A stretch of 27,919 nt of DNA from a bacterium (GTDB lineage: Bacteria; UBP15; UBA6099; JAJRTR01), in contig JAJRTR010000086.1 in assembly GCA_024278215.1 (NCBI GenBank), positions 1 to 27,919 on the forward strand, in the 5' to 3' direction. The notes under the pieces were generated by a model. It saw nothing but the letters and a program-made list of their open reading frames with translations. It did not search any database and was not told the origin of the DNA. A program made the translations under genes and the position numbers. Shown here piece after piece: positions 18,218 through 26,331 of the stretch (the first letter of the stretch is position 1; each line of letters begins with the position of its first letter).

Positions 18218-19282
18218 TTAAAATGAAGGTGAATAAACCATTATCCTGTCATCGGGGCCGGTTCCCGAAAGTACGGCGGCGCGACCGCTTTTGTTTGTGA
18301 AGAGAGTTTCCACTTCGTTGGGATTCACATAGAGTGCCGAATCGAACACGACGACTCCGACACCGAGATTGATGTCTTCTTCCTCGAACGCGCCGCCCGG
18401 TTCCAAACCCTTGCGGCCTATCATGGCATGTGATGAGAGAATCTCCGGGTCGGGCTCTGTGAGCGAACCGAAAGAATGCAGTGCATCCGCGGCGGCCTGC
18501 GGGAAGAAGACTCCGGGACCGATGTTGACAGCGGCGGCGATGAATGTACCCGGCGGCAGGTTATTCAGAAACTCCGCCATCTTGTAGCCTGCTTCAGGGT
18601 CCACGAACATATTGAAACCCCTCGATGATTCCACGCCATTCCCTCCGGGAGAAAAGGAAACGATATGATAACCGGAACTGTTCTTCGAATACTTTACTCC
18701 ATCAACATATATACCGAAGTATCCATTCCAGGCCCCCGAAGACAGCACAAAAACAGTGTGGTTCAACATGTCGGAAAACGGACTCTTCCCGACAGCGCCT
18801 TCCATCAGGTAGAACTCAAAGCCTGCCGTGCGCAGCAGCATGTAAGCCTCATAAAGAGTTTTGCCGGAAACAGCAGGGATAATACCGCTCGCTTCCGCCT
18901 CAGCCACAGACGTATCCGTCCAGCCCACAGGGGGGAGCCCCGCCGATTTTTCCGACTGTGCCGATGCTTCGATATAAATTCTTATACTCGATGCTTTTGC
19001 GCCGTTGTCCACAAGCCAGGAAAAGAGTTGCTTATTAGTGCCCGGTCTGTCGGGTGTGGCTCCAAGTTTTTCTGTAATTGTTATGAGGTCGGCTTCAATA
19101 GATTCAATGACGATCAGGCCGTCGGATGTCCTGATTGTGAGGGTTCTCCGTTCCTGTTTTTGCGCGTTGCCGGCAGGCACTGGTTCTGCAACGGCGGAAG
19201 CGGTGAAAACAAGAACCGACAAGAGGACAATCCATACAACCGGCATACATTTTATACTTCCGTCATATCGAAATACACTCAC
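18218..19282 (-). CDS. Exported ILEI-domain (FAM3/PANDER-like) protein
   Basis: A 354-residue protein with a signal peptide (about 14-33; VVWIVLLSVLVFTASAVAE). Its second half matches the interleukin-like EMT inducer (ILEI) domain known from animal FAM3 cytokines and from O-linked glycan enzymes and bacterial envelope proteins. The match runs from FVLSSGAWNGYFGIYVDGV (178-196) through SSRGFNMFVDP (219-229), MAEFLNNLPPGTFIAAAV (235-252) and ALHSFGS (267-273) to SHAMIGRKGLEPGGAF (284-299). The first half (about 45-165) is not recognised. The GTG start overlaps the upstream stop as GTGA and has AGGAG 7 nt upstream. It is the last gene of the lptD-like operon. The ILEI assignment is by motif reading; the biochemical role is unknown. 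Confidence 0.72.
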   Translation of the reverse strand: MSVFRYDGSIKCMPVVWIVLLSVLVFTASAVAEPVPAGNAQKQERRTLTIRTSDGLIVIESIEADLITITEKLGATPDRPGTNKQLFSWLVDNGAKASSIRIYIEASAQSEKSAGLPPVGWTDTSVAEAEASGIIPAVSGKTLYEAYMLLRTAGFEFYLMEGAVGKSPFSDMLNHTVFVLSSGAWNGYFGIYVDGVKYSKNSSGYHIVSFSPGGNGVESSRGFNMFVDPEAGYKMAEFLNNLPPGTFIAAAVNIGPGVFFPQAAADALHSFGSLTEPDPEILSSHAMIGRKGLEPGGAFEEEDINLGVGVVVFDSALYVNPNEVETLFTNKSGRAAVLSGTGPDDRIMVYSPSF

Positions 19283-20868
19283 AGGTATCTCCTTATGCTG
19301 ATGCCGAATCCGGGGCGGAAAACCCTGCTCTTGACAGTCTCGATGTACAACTCGATGGGGAAATCGTATTTCCAGATACGCATGAATTTCGATAGTCCGA
19401 TCTTCACGCTTCGCCCGTAAACCGCGCCATCACCCTCGCGTGAATAATCGAGGTCGATGAAAATGGAATCGAGATCAAATCTCGCGAGCGGGTCCTTAGG
19501 ATCGAAGTAATTTCTCGTTCGCATGAAAGAGACGAAAAAACTTTCCCACAGTGGGTCGGTGGGCTCGCCCGTTATGTCCATGAAGTCATTGTTGTATCTT
19601 AGAAAAATAAGATAGTCGCGCCCTATTCCGAGGTTGAGATCTACACCGCCTTCCATCCATGAATTGCTGCCTCTTCCGATTACCTGGATATTAGCTTCGC
19701 CCGAAAATATATATTTACTCCCCGACCACCCCTTACGATTCTTCCCCAGTTGCGTTACCAGCAGAAAGTCCGTATTAAAATAATCGTCTATCTCTCCCTC
19801 GTCATTGAAGTCCTGTACCTTCAGGTTGCCGAACCTTCCCTTGTAATATGTGCGTTCGTTTCCGCCTTCAAGCCTGTACTGGTATCCGAACCGGTCTACC
19901 TTCATAGCAAAGCCCGAGTGCCCCGACGGATTCACCACCTCGATACCTTCATATCGCGTGATAAACCTGCTTTCCTGTGCGCCGAAGCCGAGTTCCACAT
20001 GAGTTGTTCCTTTTACAATCCGGTCTATGTTGCCGACGTTCGCATAAAACCTGTTGTCGTCGTGGACCAGGTTGAAGCCGAAGCGGGAACTGTGCAGATC
20101 ATTTATGTGGTCAAGCCGCCACTTGCTTTTCACATCCCCGCTCAGCCGCTGATTCTTCGTCACTCCCACAGTGCGCTTGTCGAATTTCTCGAAAAGATTC
20201 TCGACTATCAGGCTCCACTTGAAATCCTCCTGTCTGCCGAAAAAGAATGTACCGTCCAGGTCGCGCCTGTTTGTACGGTTGAGAATATCTTTGAATTTCA
20301 GGTATGCCAGACCTTCGTATTTAATATCCGCCACAAGGCCTTCGGTGGATGAGTTGTCTATATCCACCTGCGCTTTTTTAGTTATCTTCGGCACCACCTG
20401 AATCATCAGGTGTCTCTTGCTTCCGCCGAAGTCCGGGTGGATGCTGCCTGTTATCGGTATCGAAAACGGGATGGAAAGAAAGACCCTCTTGGGCGGAATT
20501 TTGACTTTCGCCTCGTTGCCTTCAGGTGTGATCAGGCGAAGCGTGACACCCCGCGCGAGGCTCTTGTCTTCGATCAGCACCGGAATAACTATTGTTTCTT
20601 CCGATTCCCGTGCCGCTTTCACGATTCCGACTTTCGCCGACCTGGCCGTGCCCCCAACTTCGAGTTCGAGCACATCGCCGGGGCTCACTTTACCTTTGTG
20701 CTGTATGAAACCCGGCATACCGTCAATCGACACCGCGAATCCCGCGTTAACCTGTTCCGGTGTTGCCGTGAAAACAACAGTTTCGTCTTCGCAAAACGCA
20801 ATAATCGGCAACACGAACAACCAGCACATAATATGCAACAGAAACACTATGCTGGTTCGTGTTCTCAT
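19279..20868 (-). CDS. Predicted outer-membrane beta-barrel protein, unknown function
   Basis: About 529 residues from the ATG at 20868, which opens a good signal peptide (MRTRTSIVFLLHIMCWLFVL, then PIIAFCEDE). An upstream ATG at 20949 would add 27 hydrophilic residues; it sits 3 nt after the previous stop and cannot be excluded. An N-terminal soluble beta-rich domain (about 30-145) precedes a long region of alternating strands (YYKGRFGNLKVQDF, DYLIFLRYNNDFMDI, IFIDLDYSREGDGAVYGRSV). The C-terminus (FGISIRRYL) is typical of barrel proteins. No family name is recognised. It sits between a small exported protein and the ILEI protein, with a 4-nt overlap to the latter, suggesting they act together in the envelope. 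Confidence 0.65.
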   Translation of the reverse strand: MRTRTSIVFLLHIMCWLFVLPIIAFCEDETVVFTATPEQVNAGFAVSIDGMPGFIQHKGKVSPGDVLELEVGGTARSAKVGIVKAARESEETIVIPVLIEDKSLARGVTLRLITPEGNEAKVKIPPKRVFLSIPFSIPITGSIHPDFGGSKRHLMIQVVPKITKKAQVDIDNSSTEGLVADIKYEGLAYLKFKDILNRTNRRDLDGTFFFGRQEDFKWSLIVENLFEKFDKRTVGVTKNQRLSGDVKSKWRLDHINDLHSSRFGFNLVHDDNRFYANVGNIDRIVKGTTHVELGFGAQESRFITRYEGIEVVNPSGHSGFAMKVDRFGYQYRLEGGNERTYYKGRFGNLKVQDFNDEGEIDDYFNTDFLLVTQLGKNRKGWSGSKYIFSGEANIQVIGRGSNSWMEGGVDLNLGIGRDYLIFLRYNNDFMDITGEPTDPLWESFFVSFMRTRNYFDPKDPLARFDLDSIFIDLDYSREGDGAVYGRSVKIGLSKFMRIWKYDFPIELYIETVKSRVFRPGFGISIRRYL

Positions 20869-20952
20869 ATAAATGTTACAACTCGTTTCTCGATGCCGAC
20901 CCCATTCGTCGGACTGATTCCCCGTTTCCGCAGTCCGCAGGTCTTCCATTAT

Positions 20953-21489
20953 CTATTCATACATCTCATAAATAATTATCTCTGAAAAAGGCTCGGTATT
21001 TGTTAGAATCACAATCGTACCCTCTGAAAGATACAACATTCTGCCGCGTTCCTGTTCCGACATTTTCTCCATTTCACTACTTGAGAGCGTTTTGAAACCG
21101 AACACCGTCAACACCCTGTCGGCACGTGACGCATCCAGGCCCTCGACAGGCGGAATGATGCCCCTTAGAACAGCCTCCCGGAGCGGCAGCACAGTCGTCT
21201 TGTAAACCTCGGACATGTCGGAGACGCCCGGCAGTACGAAAACTTCATATTTAATGTCGTTGCCAAATCTGTTCTTAATCAGTTCGATAAAATCATCAGC
21301 TGTTTCTATTCCCTTGAAACCCTCGTGTTTCATCGTTTCAATTTCATCGAGAATTTTTGTGTCCGCATAAAGGAGAACCGCGCGACCGTCCAGTTCCACA
21401 GTCATGGATTCAGGCTCACCGGCCGATACACGGGCTGCACAGCAGACAACGATTATAAATAATAAGGAAATGTACAGAACTCTTCTCAA
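20953..21489 (-). CDS. Small exported protein of unknown function
   Basis: 178 residues with an N-terminal signal peptide (VLYISLLFIIVVCCAARVSA, likely cut before GEPES). The mature part is mixed alpha/beta and acidic, ending in FSEIIIYEMYE. No family is recognised. The start is a TTG at 21489 with GGAG 8 nt upstream inside the previous gene's end; the gap is 3 nt, so it is translationally coupled. It ends with TAG. It is predicted periplasmic and probably a helper of the beta-barrel protein encoded next. Confidence 0.6.
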   Translation of the reverse strand: MRRVLYISLLFIIVVCCAARVSAGEPESMTVELDGRAVLLYADTKILDEIETMKHEGFKGIETADDFIELIKNRFGNDIKYEVFVLPGVSDMSEVYKTTVLPLREAVLRGIIPPVEGLDASRADRVLTVFGFKTLSSSEMEKMSEQERGRMLYLSEGTIVILTNTEPFSEIIIYEMYE

Positions 21490-21492
21490 TAT

Positions 21493-21777
21493 TCACTTCT
21501 CCCCGGTATTCTCTTCGCCGTCAGACATCGCAGATGCCTCATCGACCAGGTTTTTGCCCTCAATGATGTCTGCAAGCAATTCTGCATATTCAGTAGATAA
21601 TTCCTCGATATATGCTTCAAGATCGAAAGGATTGTGCAACTCGTCTTCCCTGTCGCGCAGCTCTGTAAGCCGTGCTTCGACTTCGGCGGGAACAGGCCGA
21701 TCATGGTAGAACGTATTTATCCATTTTTTTGTATTCAGGAACAGCCGGGCGCGCAACGGCAGCGCCTGCAAATTCAT
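21493..21777 (-). CDS. Small soluble protein of unknown function
   Basis: 94 residues without a signal peptide, acidic and likely helical (AEVEARLTELRDREDELH; AYIEELSTEYAELLADIIEG), so a short coiled-coil is possible. The gene is kept because it sits exactly between two genes with 3-nt gaps on each side, in the same direction, with AGGA just before its ATG. No family is recognised. Confidence 0.55.
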   Translation of the reverse strand: MNLQALPLRARLFLNTKKWINTFYHDRPVPAEVEARLTELRDREDELHNPFDLEAYIEELSTEYAELLADIIEGKNLVDEASAMSDGEENTGEK

Positions 21778-21780
21778 TTC

Positions 21781-22239
21781 CTAACTCCGGATGCAATACC
21801 ACAGTTCCAATAATGACTCGGATTTCTCCGCCTCCGGTTTCAGGTTATAAATATCCACAAGGCGGCGTCTGAAAAACAGAGTGTCGCCATGGCCGTTTCC
21901 GGAAGCGGCGACGTTCAGATAATCGGCGAAAACATTGCCGAGCATAACAAGCGAATTTTGATATTCGTGTGTCAGGTGATCCAGAAGCAGGTCGTGGTTC
22001 TGGAGCATGTCCTGATAAATGGTGTGCTGCGGGAACATTACGGGATTGGGTTTCAGGCGCCCCCTGCTGACTCGTGTCAACTCCGTTTGCTGGAGCCTCA
22101 TAACCGCTCTGGTCACCGCAATACTGTTGACCTGTGTCAGATTAACCTTATCGTCTCCCGCTGTTGTTTCGGCGCACAGGACCGACACGCCGACAGCGAT
22201 GAAAGCTAACGTGAGCAATGTAAAAAAAGCTTTTTTCAA
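21781..22239 (-). CDS. Small exported protein of unknown function, coupled to lptD
   Basis: 152 residues from a TTG at 22239 that overlaps the lptD-like stop as TTGA, with AGGA 7 nt upstream. This start gives an ideal signal peptide (LKKAFFTLLTLAFIAVGVSV, cut near LCAETTA). A longer frame reaching ATG at 22326 would bury this peptide and overlap lptD by 91 nt, so I reject it. The mature part looks helical (SIAVTRAVMRLQQTELTRVS; LLLDHLTHEYQNSLVMLGNV). No family is recognised. It is predicted periplasmic and could be a small partner of the LptD-like protein. Confidence 0.6.
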   Translation of the reverse strand: MKKAFFTLLTLAFIAVGVSVLCAETTAGDDKVNLTQVNSIAVTRAVMRLQQTELTRVSRGRLKPNPVMFPQHTIYQDMLQNHDLLLDHLTHEYQNSLVMLGNVFADYLNVAASGNGHGDTLFFRRRLVDIYNLKPEAEKSESLLELWYCIRS

Positions 22240-23693
22240 TTTGCATTCCTGCCGGGTACTTTTATCTGCATTCTCAACCCGATACTTCTTTGTTCCGCTC
22301 TCCATGACAATATGAATTTCAGACACTCCCAGTGCCGCACGAAACCATAAACGATTTCGTCGAATTCCGAGTTTTCGACATCATATTGCGCGTCGATCAT
22401 GATGCGGTTTCTCCTGCTCAGCTTTATTACATTGTAGTAGAAAAGCTTCTCATTTGTATCGACCAGGTCTGAATACAGCGGTGTCGAGCCTTCGTAGCGG
22501 AACGACATATACTGGAGTCTGAAGAAAGCATCCTCCGGGTCTCCTGTCGCTGCTTCGAGCCCCGAACCCCATATCCGGTATTTCCTGAAGTTTGTATAAA
22601 TAGCATATCTGCCGTCGCCGAGTACAGCATATTTGATTTTCCCTTTATTATTCAAGGGATACCTGGCGTCGAAGTTGAGAAAAGCACGGTCGAGCGGTTT
22701 GCGCAACTGTGCTTCCTTTATTCTGCCGATCTCGAGGCTCGTGCCGACTATCAGTTTTGTATCCTGAAACCTGCCTGCTGTTTTCGAAATGTGCAAAGTC
22801 GGCAGATTCCACACCTGGACGGGATCGAAGTACCTGAAATATCCAGTGTTCTCCTTATACTGTTTGCCGAGCCGGACAGTCATATCGTAATCTCCGAGCG
22901 TCTGCCTCAGACGCGCTTCGGAAAAAAGACCGTCGTTGGCGTAGTAGTTCATGTAAAACCCGAGGTCTCTGCCCCTGTTCATTTTTCTGGTCGCGTCGGC
23001 TTTAAGCTCCACTCCTCCGTAATCCGCGTAGCCAAGCGAAGGAGGCGAGAAACTCCATGCGCCGACATCCATTCCCGATTTCCGGACGCCCGTACCGAAA
23101 AGCATAGTCGAGTACGAAGGCCATTTCAGGATTTTGTGGCCCTTCAAATAAAATGATAGTTTGTGGAATTTTGCTTTGCCGTCGGGTTGTATGCCGACAC
23201 TCCTGGCTTCGACATAGTACTCTTTGTTTTCCATACAGCATGTTGTCGCGATTACATCTCTCATCAACATGCTTCCATCAGGCCGAATCTCCATTTCGGA
23301 AGCCGCGAAATTTGTGCCTTCCATGCTGGCCTTAACATCTTTCATCGAGCCGAGTTCCTTATCGTAATCGTAACTGAAAGAAGCGCCTGTAAAAACGAGT
23401 TCCCCAATATGCAATTTAAAATAATCGTCGGTGCTTGCCCGGTTTTCCTTGCTGTTGATCTCGAAGTTGTTCGCATCAATGACGAAATGCCTGAATTCTA
23501 TATGTACACTTCCCGACGCTTCATACACGCCCCGGCTTTCGTTGTAATGGAAACTGTCGGCTTCCAGACTCAGGGCGCCGCCCTCTTCAAGTGTTTCGAT
23601 AAAGTCGCCTTCTAAAGATGTCCGGCCATAAGCTGTTGATGAAATTACCCATAATGTCAAAAGCAGTAAAGCAAAAACTGTGAATCTTGTCAT
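22236..23693 (-). CDS. lptD: LptD/OstA-like LPS transport protein
   Basis: A 485-residue exported protein. A signal peptide spans about 1-23 (FTVFALLLLTLWVISSTAYG). An N-terminal OstA/LptA-type jelly-roll follows (about 38-150: ALSLEADSFHYNESRGVYEA, SGSVHIEF, LHIGELVFTGASFSYD, EMEIRPDGSMLMRDVIATTC). Then comes a barrel domain with many strand-like segments (GRDLGFYMNYYAND, KAKFHKLSFYLKG). LptD inserts lipopolysaccharide into the outer leaflet. This one is much shorter than the ~780-residue proteobacterial protein but within the range of short LptD-like proteins in other phyla. An adjacent CC pair (ATTCC) may matter for disulfides. It heads a six-gene operon with a promoter at 23723-23752. Symbol assigned by domain order, not by full alignment. 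Confidence 0.7.
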   Translation of the reverse strand: MTRFTVFALLLLTLWVISSTAYGRTSLEGDFIETLEEGGALSLEADSFHYNESRGVYEASGSVHIEFRHFVIDANNFEINSKENRASTDDYFKLHIGELVFTGASFSYDYDKELGSMKDVKASMEGTNFAASEMEIRPDGSMLMRDVIATTCCMENKEYYVEARSVGIQPDGKAKFHKLSFYLKGHKILKWPSYSTMLFGTGVRKSGMDVGAWSFSPPSLGYADYGGVELKADATRKMNRGRDLGFYMNYYANDGLFSEARLRQTLGDYDMTVRLGKQYKENTGYFRYFDPVQVWNLPTLHISKTAGRFQDTKLIVGTSLEIGRIKEAQLRKPLDRAFLNFDARYPLNNKGKIKYAVLGDGRYAIYTNFRKYRIWGSGLEAATGDPEDAFFRLQYMSFRYEGSTPLYSDLVDTNEKLFYYNVIKLSRRNRIMIDAQYDVENSEFDEIVYGFVRHWECLKFILSWRAEQRSIGLRMQIKVPGRNAN

Positions 23694-23971
23694 ATTCCAT
23701 TTTCCGTTCAGTCAATATGAATCTTATAGTATTGCGTCCGGACCGTATGCAACTTGTTTTATTATACAGCTTATTATTGTTATGAGCATGAACAGCATCA
23801 GGTTACAATTATAGCAACAAAACAACGAAAAAAAAACGGCCGGCTCCGGTTTGTACGGATAGCTCGCCCGGCGATGTTGTTTGTGGGTTCGACACCGGGG
23901 GTGGAAATGAATTGGAATTAGCCCGCACCAGTGAAAAATGCGGTCAAAGATAAATGCAGGGGTATTCGAAA
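23694..23971. other. Intergenic spacer between transposase and lptD-like gene
   Basis: The 278-bp gap holds the lptD promoter near its left end (23723-23752). A poly-A run followed by CGGCCGGCTCCGG lies near 23826-23847. I see no gene or RNA. Confidence 0.4.
23723..23752 (-). promoter_or_regulatory. Promoter of the lptD-like operon
   Basis: On the minus strand, TTGCAT (23752-23747), an 18-bp spacer and TATAAG (23728-23723) lie about 30 bp before the ATG at 23693. A second TATAAT (23766-23761) upstream lacks a -35 partner. Confidence 0.45.
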
Positions 23972-24535
23972 TCAATAAACCGTATAAGACGGCGGATCGA
24001 CGCTGTCAATCGAAACGGGGACACGACCGGGTTTGCCGATGTAATCGGAGTAACTCGACCATGGATAATCCTCAGCGAATTCCACCAGTCCTTTTTTTAC
24101 AGGATTGTTGTGCAGCTTTTCGAGATGCTCGATAAATGAATCATAGTCGGTGATGTCCTCGTCATAGAACCGCCTGCGCCACACCTTGCGTGAAAAATCC
24201 CTCGCGATCTTTATCTTCTGGCCGGTGTACGTTTTGAAGTTGCTCACAAACCTCGAGATCGTCCACTCGACAGGCCGCATAAGAAGATGAATATGATTGG
24301 GCATAACAACATAACCGTTGATTATAATATGTCCGTTTTCAATGTGGTGCGTCAAAGAGCGGCACAGGATTTCGTTAACTTCATCGGTTAAGAAAACCGC
24401 CCTCTTCCTGTACGTGAAGATGGTAATCATTTTACAGCCGATAAAGGGTGGCTCATTTTCATAATTAAATTCGTTTTCACGATCATCTTCATTTTCCATA
24501 TCAAACTTGTTTTCGTGTTCAGTCGAATCCGGCAT
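23972..24535 (-). mobile_element. REP-associated (RAYT/Y1, IS200-like) transposase
   Basis: 187 residues. The HUH single-strand nuclease motif is plain: VVMPNHIHLLM with H81 and H83, preceded by IENGHIIINGY. The likely catalytic tyrosine is Y103 in NFKTYTGQKI. The C-terminal signature HNNPVKKGLV with PWSSYSDY (about 142-163) is typical of the domesticated RAYT branch. It would nick and join single-stranded REP hairpins. No flanking terminal repeats mark it as a self-mobile IS, in keeping with single-copy RAYTs. The first ~30 residues are unusual: a Glu/Asn/Asp-rich low-complexity tail (HENKFDMENEDDRENE). If this tail is not translated, the start would be a later codon. A repeat end-fragment lies 42 bp upstream. 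Confidence 0.88.
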
Positions 24536-24576
24536 AACTCAATTTTATATCACATGATCAGCGTCTGCAACAGTAA

Positions 24577-24628
24577 CTGTTGACAATTGCAGCCGACCGC
24601 AGCCGAATCAGAATTTTGCAATTGACTC
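24577..24628 (-). repeat. End fragment of the ~178-bp repeat (copy D)
   Basis: About 52 bp match the first end of copy C when inverted, running from CTGTTGACAATTGCAGCCGA to the terminal inverted repeat TTTTGCAATTGACTC. The remaining ~120 bp are absent. It lies between the RAYT and the tRNA-Ser promoter. Confidence 0.75.
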
Positions 24629-24692
24629 TTCAGAATAAGCCGCCTTGAATCCGTGCATATTGAGAATACCGGTGTGCACATAGCTTTCCATA

Positions 24693-24721
24693 TTGACATC
24701 TGTGGATAAGAGTTTTATTAT
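24693..24721 (+). promoter_or_regulatory. Promoter of tRNA-Ser
   Basis: TTGACA (24693-24698), a 17-bp spacer and TATTAT (24716-24721) stand 7 bp before the first base of the mature tRNA, so the transcript has almost no 5' leader. Confidence 0.75.
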
Positions 24722-24728
24722 TTGTCCC

Positions 24729-24815
24729 GGAGGGATGGCCGAGTGGTTGAAGGCACTGGTCTTGAAAACCAGCAGGGCGGCAACGTCCTCGGGGGTTCGA
24801 ATCCCTTTCCCTCCG
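24729..24815 (+). tRNA. tRNA-Ser(UGA)
   Basis: An 87-nt class II tRNA. The acceptor stem pairs GGAGGGA (24729-24735) with TCCCTCC (24808-24814), discriminator G 24815. The D-arm region GGCCGAGTGGTTGAAGGC is standard for serine. The anticodon arm CTGGT-CTTGAAA-ACCAG (24756-24772) gives anticodon TGA (24763-24765). A long variable arm follows, then GGTTCGAATCC in the T arm. CCA is not encoded. It reads UCA and UCG/UCU wobble serine codons. Confidence 0.95.
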
Positions 24816-24850
24816 TTACGATTATCATGTCACCTGAATGCTGAAGCGGG

Positions 24851-25903
24851 TTAATCCTCATCAATAAAAACACGAAGATTATTATTTCCCGCCTGTATGC
24901 TGCATCGGAGTTTTCTGAGGGCCTTGACTTCGATCTGCCTGATGCGTTCGCGCGTGACGCCGAATTCCCGACCGACGATTTCAAGTGTACAGGGAACTCC
25001 CGTATCGAGTCCGAAGCGCATCTCGATGATGCGGCGCTCTCGGTAGGAGAGGACAGCGAGTGTCTTGCGCAATTCGTCGTGTAGAACCGACGCCGAGTTC
25101 TGTTCCTCGACAGAAGGATTCGAGTCGTCCTTGATGAATTCGATGAGAGAGCTGTCGGAATTTTCGCCGACGGAAGAGTATAGTGAAAGGGGAGTTCGGG
25201 CGGATTGGAAAAGCTCCGCGATTTTTTTCTGCGGCAGGTTGATCTTCTCGGCTAATTCTGCCGATGTGGCTTTGCGTCCGAGGTCTTTGTTAAGTTGTTG
25301 AGATGTATTTATCAACTGCCGTGTGGCATCGGACACATGTATGGGTTTCCTGATTGTCGAGCCGTGCTGCGAGAGGCTTCTGACAACACTCTGGCGTATC
25401 CACCATGTTGCGTAAGTGCTGAAGCGGGTGCCTTTTCTGTAGTCATACTTTTCGACCGCGCGAATCAGGCCAAGATTCCCCTCCTGGATCATGTCCATGA
25501 AAGATATGTTGGTCATTCCCGTGTATTTTTTTACTATGGAGATGACGAGCCGCAGGTTGGATTCGATCAGCTTGTGGAAAGCGTCCTGGTCTCCGGCTTC
25601 GACTCGTTTGGCCAGGGCAAGTTCCTCGTCGCGTGTGAGAAGGGGAACACTTCCGACATCCCTCATGAAAAGCTGGACGGACATCTCTGCGTTATTCGTC
25701 ATCGAATCGCTGCCCGGGTGCTCGTTGTTTGAACTTTCGGTGACGGAGATTCCGTTCCTGTCGAGGCAGTCCATTAGTTTGTCGATATTGATTTTATCAA
25801 ATTCCGGGTTGCTGTCGATGATATCAATAATTTCATCATTGCTGACGCTTCGTTTGGGCAGGATTTCATTAACAATTTGCTGAAACACAGCTACGGTATT
25901 CAA
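24851..25903 (-). CDS. RpoD-type (sigma-70) RNA polymerase sigma factor
   Basis: 350 residues. Region 1.2 is at about 75-107 (SVQLFMRDVGSVPLLTRDEE). Region 2 is at about 110-182, with the -10-reading helix FSTYATWWIRQSVVRSL. Region 3 is at about 190-260 (TSAELAEKINLPQKKIAEL) and region 4 at about 275-335, with the -35-reading helix EFGVTRERIRQIEVKALRKL. The N-terminus (1-60) is predicted helical, like a short region 1.1. It is either the housekeeping factor or a close group 2 relative (RpoS-like); the segment after region 2 reads TIRKPIHVSDAT rather than the usual RPIRIPVHM, favouring group 2. The start is TTG with GGAG 7 nt upstream. The consensus promoters in this window match such a factor. 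Confidence 0.93.
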   Translation of the reverse strand: MNTVAVFQQIVNEILPKRSVSNDEIIDIIDSNPEFDKINIDKLMDCLDRNGISVTESSNNEHPGSDSMTNNAEMSVQLFMRDVGSVPLLTRDEELALAKRVEAGDQDAFHKLIESNLRLVISIVKKYTGMTNISFMDMIQEGNLGLIRAVEKYDYRKGTRFSTYATWWIRQSVVRSLSQHGSTIRKPIHVSDATRQLINTSQQLNKDLGRKATSAELAEKINLPQKKIAELFQSARTPLSLYSSVGENSDSSLIEFIKDDSNPSVEEQNSASVLHDELRKTLAVLSYRERRIIEMRFGLDTGVPCTLEIVGREFGVTRERIRQIEVKALRKLRCSIQAGNNNLRVFIDED

Positions 25904-25974
25904 AGGTATCTCCGTTTAATCCGCGTATAAAAACCGGTGGTGGCCGGGAACCACTTTCTTTTAAACCGTTTGAG

Positions 25975-26019
25975 AAATTTCGCTCGACCTTGTTACAAAC
26001 ATAGTTTTGCAATTGGCTC
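25975..26019 (+). repeat. End fragment of the ~178-bp repeat (copy E)
   Basis: About 45 bp match the second end of copies A to C, from AAATTTCGCTCGACCT to the terminal repeat TTTTGCAATTGGCTC. It lies in the leader of the sigma-factor gene, about 130 bp before copy B. Confidence 0.75.
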
Positions 26020-26023
26020 TTAT

Positions 26024-26051
26024 ATTATAACTTAACTTATGCGTTTGTAAG
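26024..26051 (-). promoter_or_regulatory. Possible promoter of the sigma-factor gene
   Basis: On the minus strand, CTTACA (26051-26046), a 16-bp spacer and a perfect TATAAT (26029-26024). The resulting ~110-nt leader would carry repeat fragment E. Confidence 0.45.
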
Positions 26052-26071
26052 ATTTTCAGTCGGAATTATAA

Positions 26072-26114
26072 GGGACATAACCGGCATTTGCCATTTGATT
26101 CCGGACCGTGTCCC
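26072..26114. repeat. Imperfect GGGACA/TGTCCC stem-loop
   Basis: GGGACATAACCGG (26072-26084) can pair with CCGGACCGTGTCCC (26101-26114) with a small bulge and a 16-nt loop. No second copy is clear in the window, so its nature is unresolved. Confidence 0.35.
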
Positions 26115-26147
26115 CGGAAATCCGCTCCATAAAAACATCCGTTTAAT

Positions 26148-26326
26148 GAGCCAATTGCAAAATTCTGATTCTGCTGCAGTCGGCTGCTATTGTCCATAGC
26201 TGCGTTGTCGGCGCGAAATCGTCCTCGACGTACTCGGCGAGTACGCTTGCGGGGATTTTGCACCTCCGCCTTGCTTCTGAAAAATTCCGTTAGACCTCGC
26301 TACGAACATAATTTTGCAATTGGTTC
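26148..26326 (+). repeat. ~178-bp palindromic dispersed repeat, copy B
   Basis: The element is complete from GAGCCAATTGCAAAATT to AATTTTGCAATTGGTTC. The terminal inverted repeats pair over about 15 bp. The central hairpin CGTACTC-ggc-GAGTACG is at about 26229-26245. It lies between the terminator of the cold-shock gene and the sigma promoter. Confidence 0.85.
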
Positions 26327-26331
26327 TAATG

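Noticed and set aside
18003-18221. Plus-strand 72-codon frame in the gap between the ILEI and ELM1 genes
   Set aside because: It overlaps the minus-strand promoter and the end of the ILEI gene, and its translation has no recognisable features.
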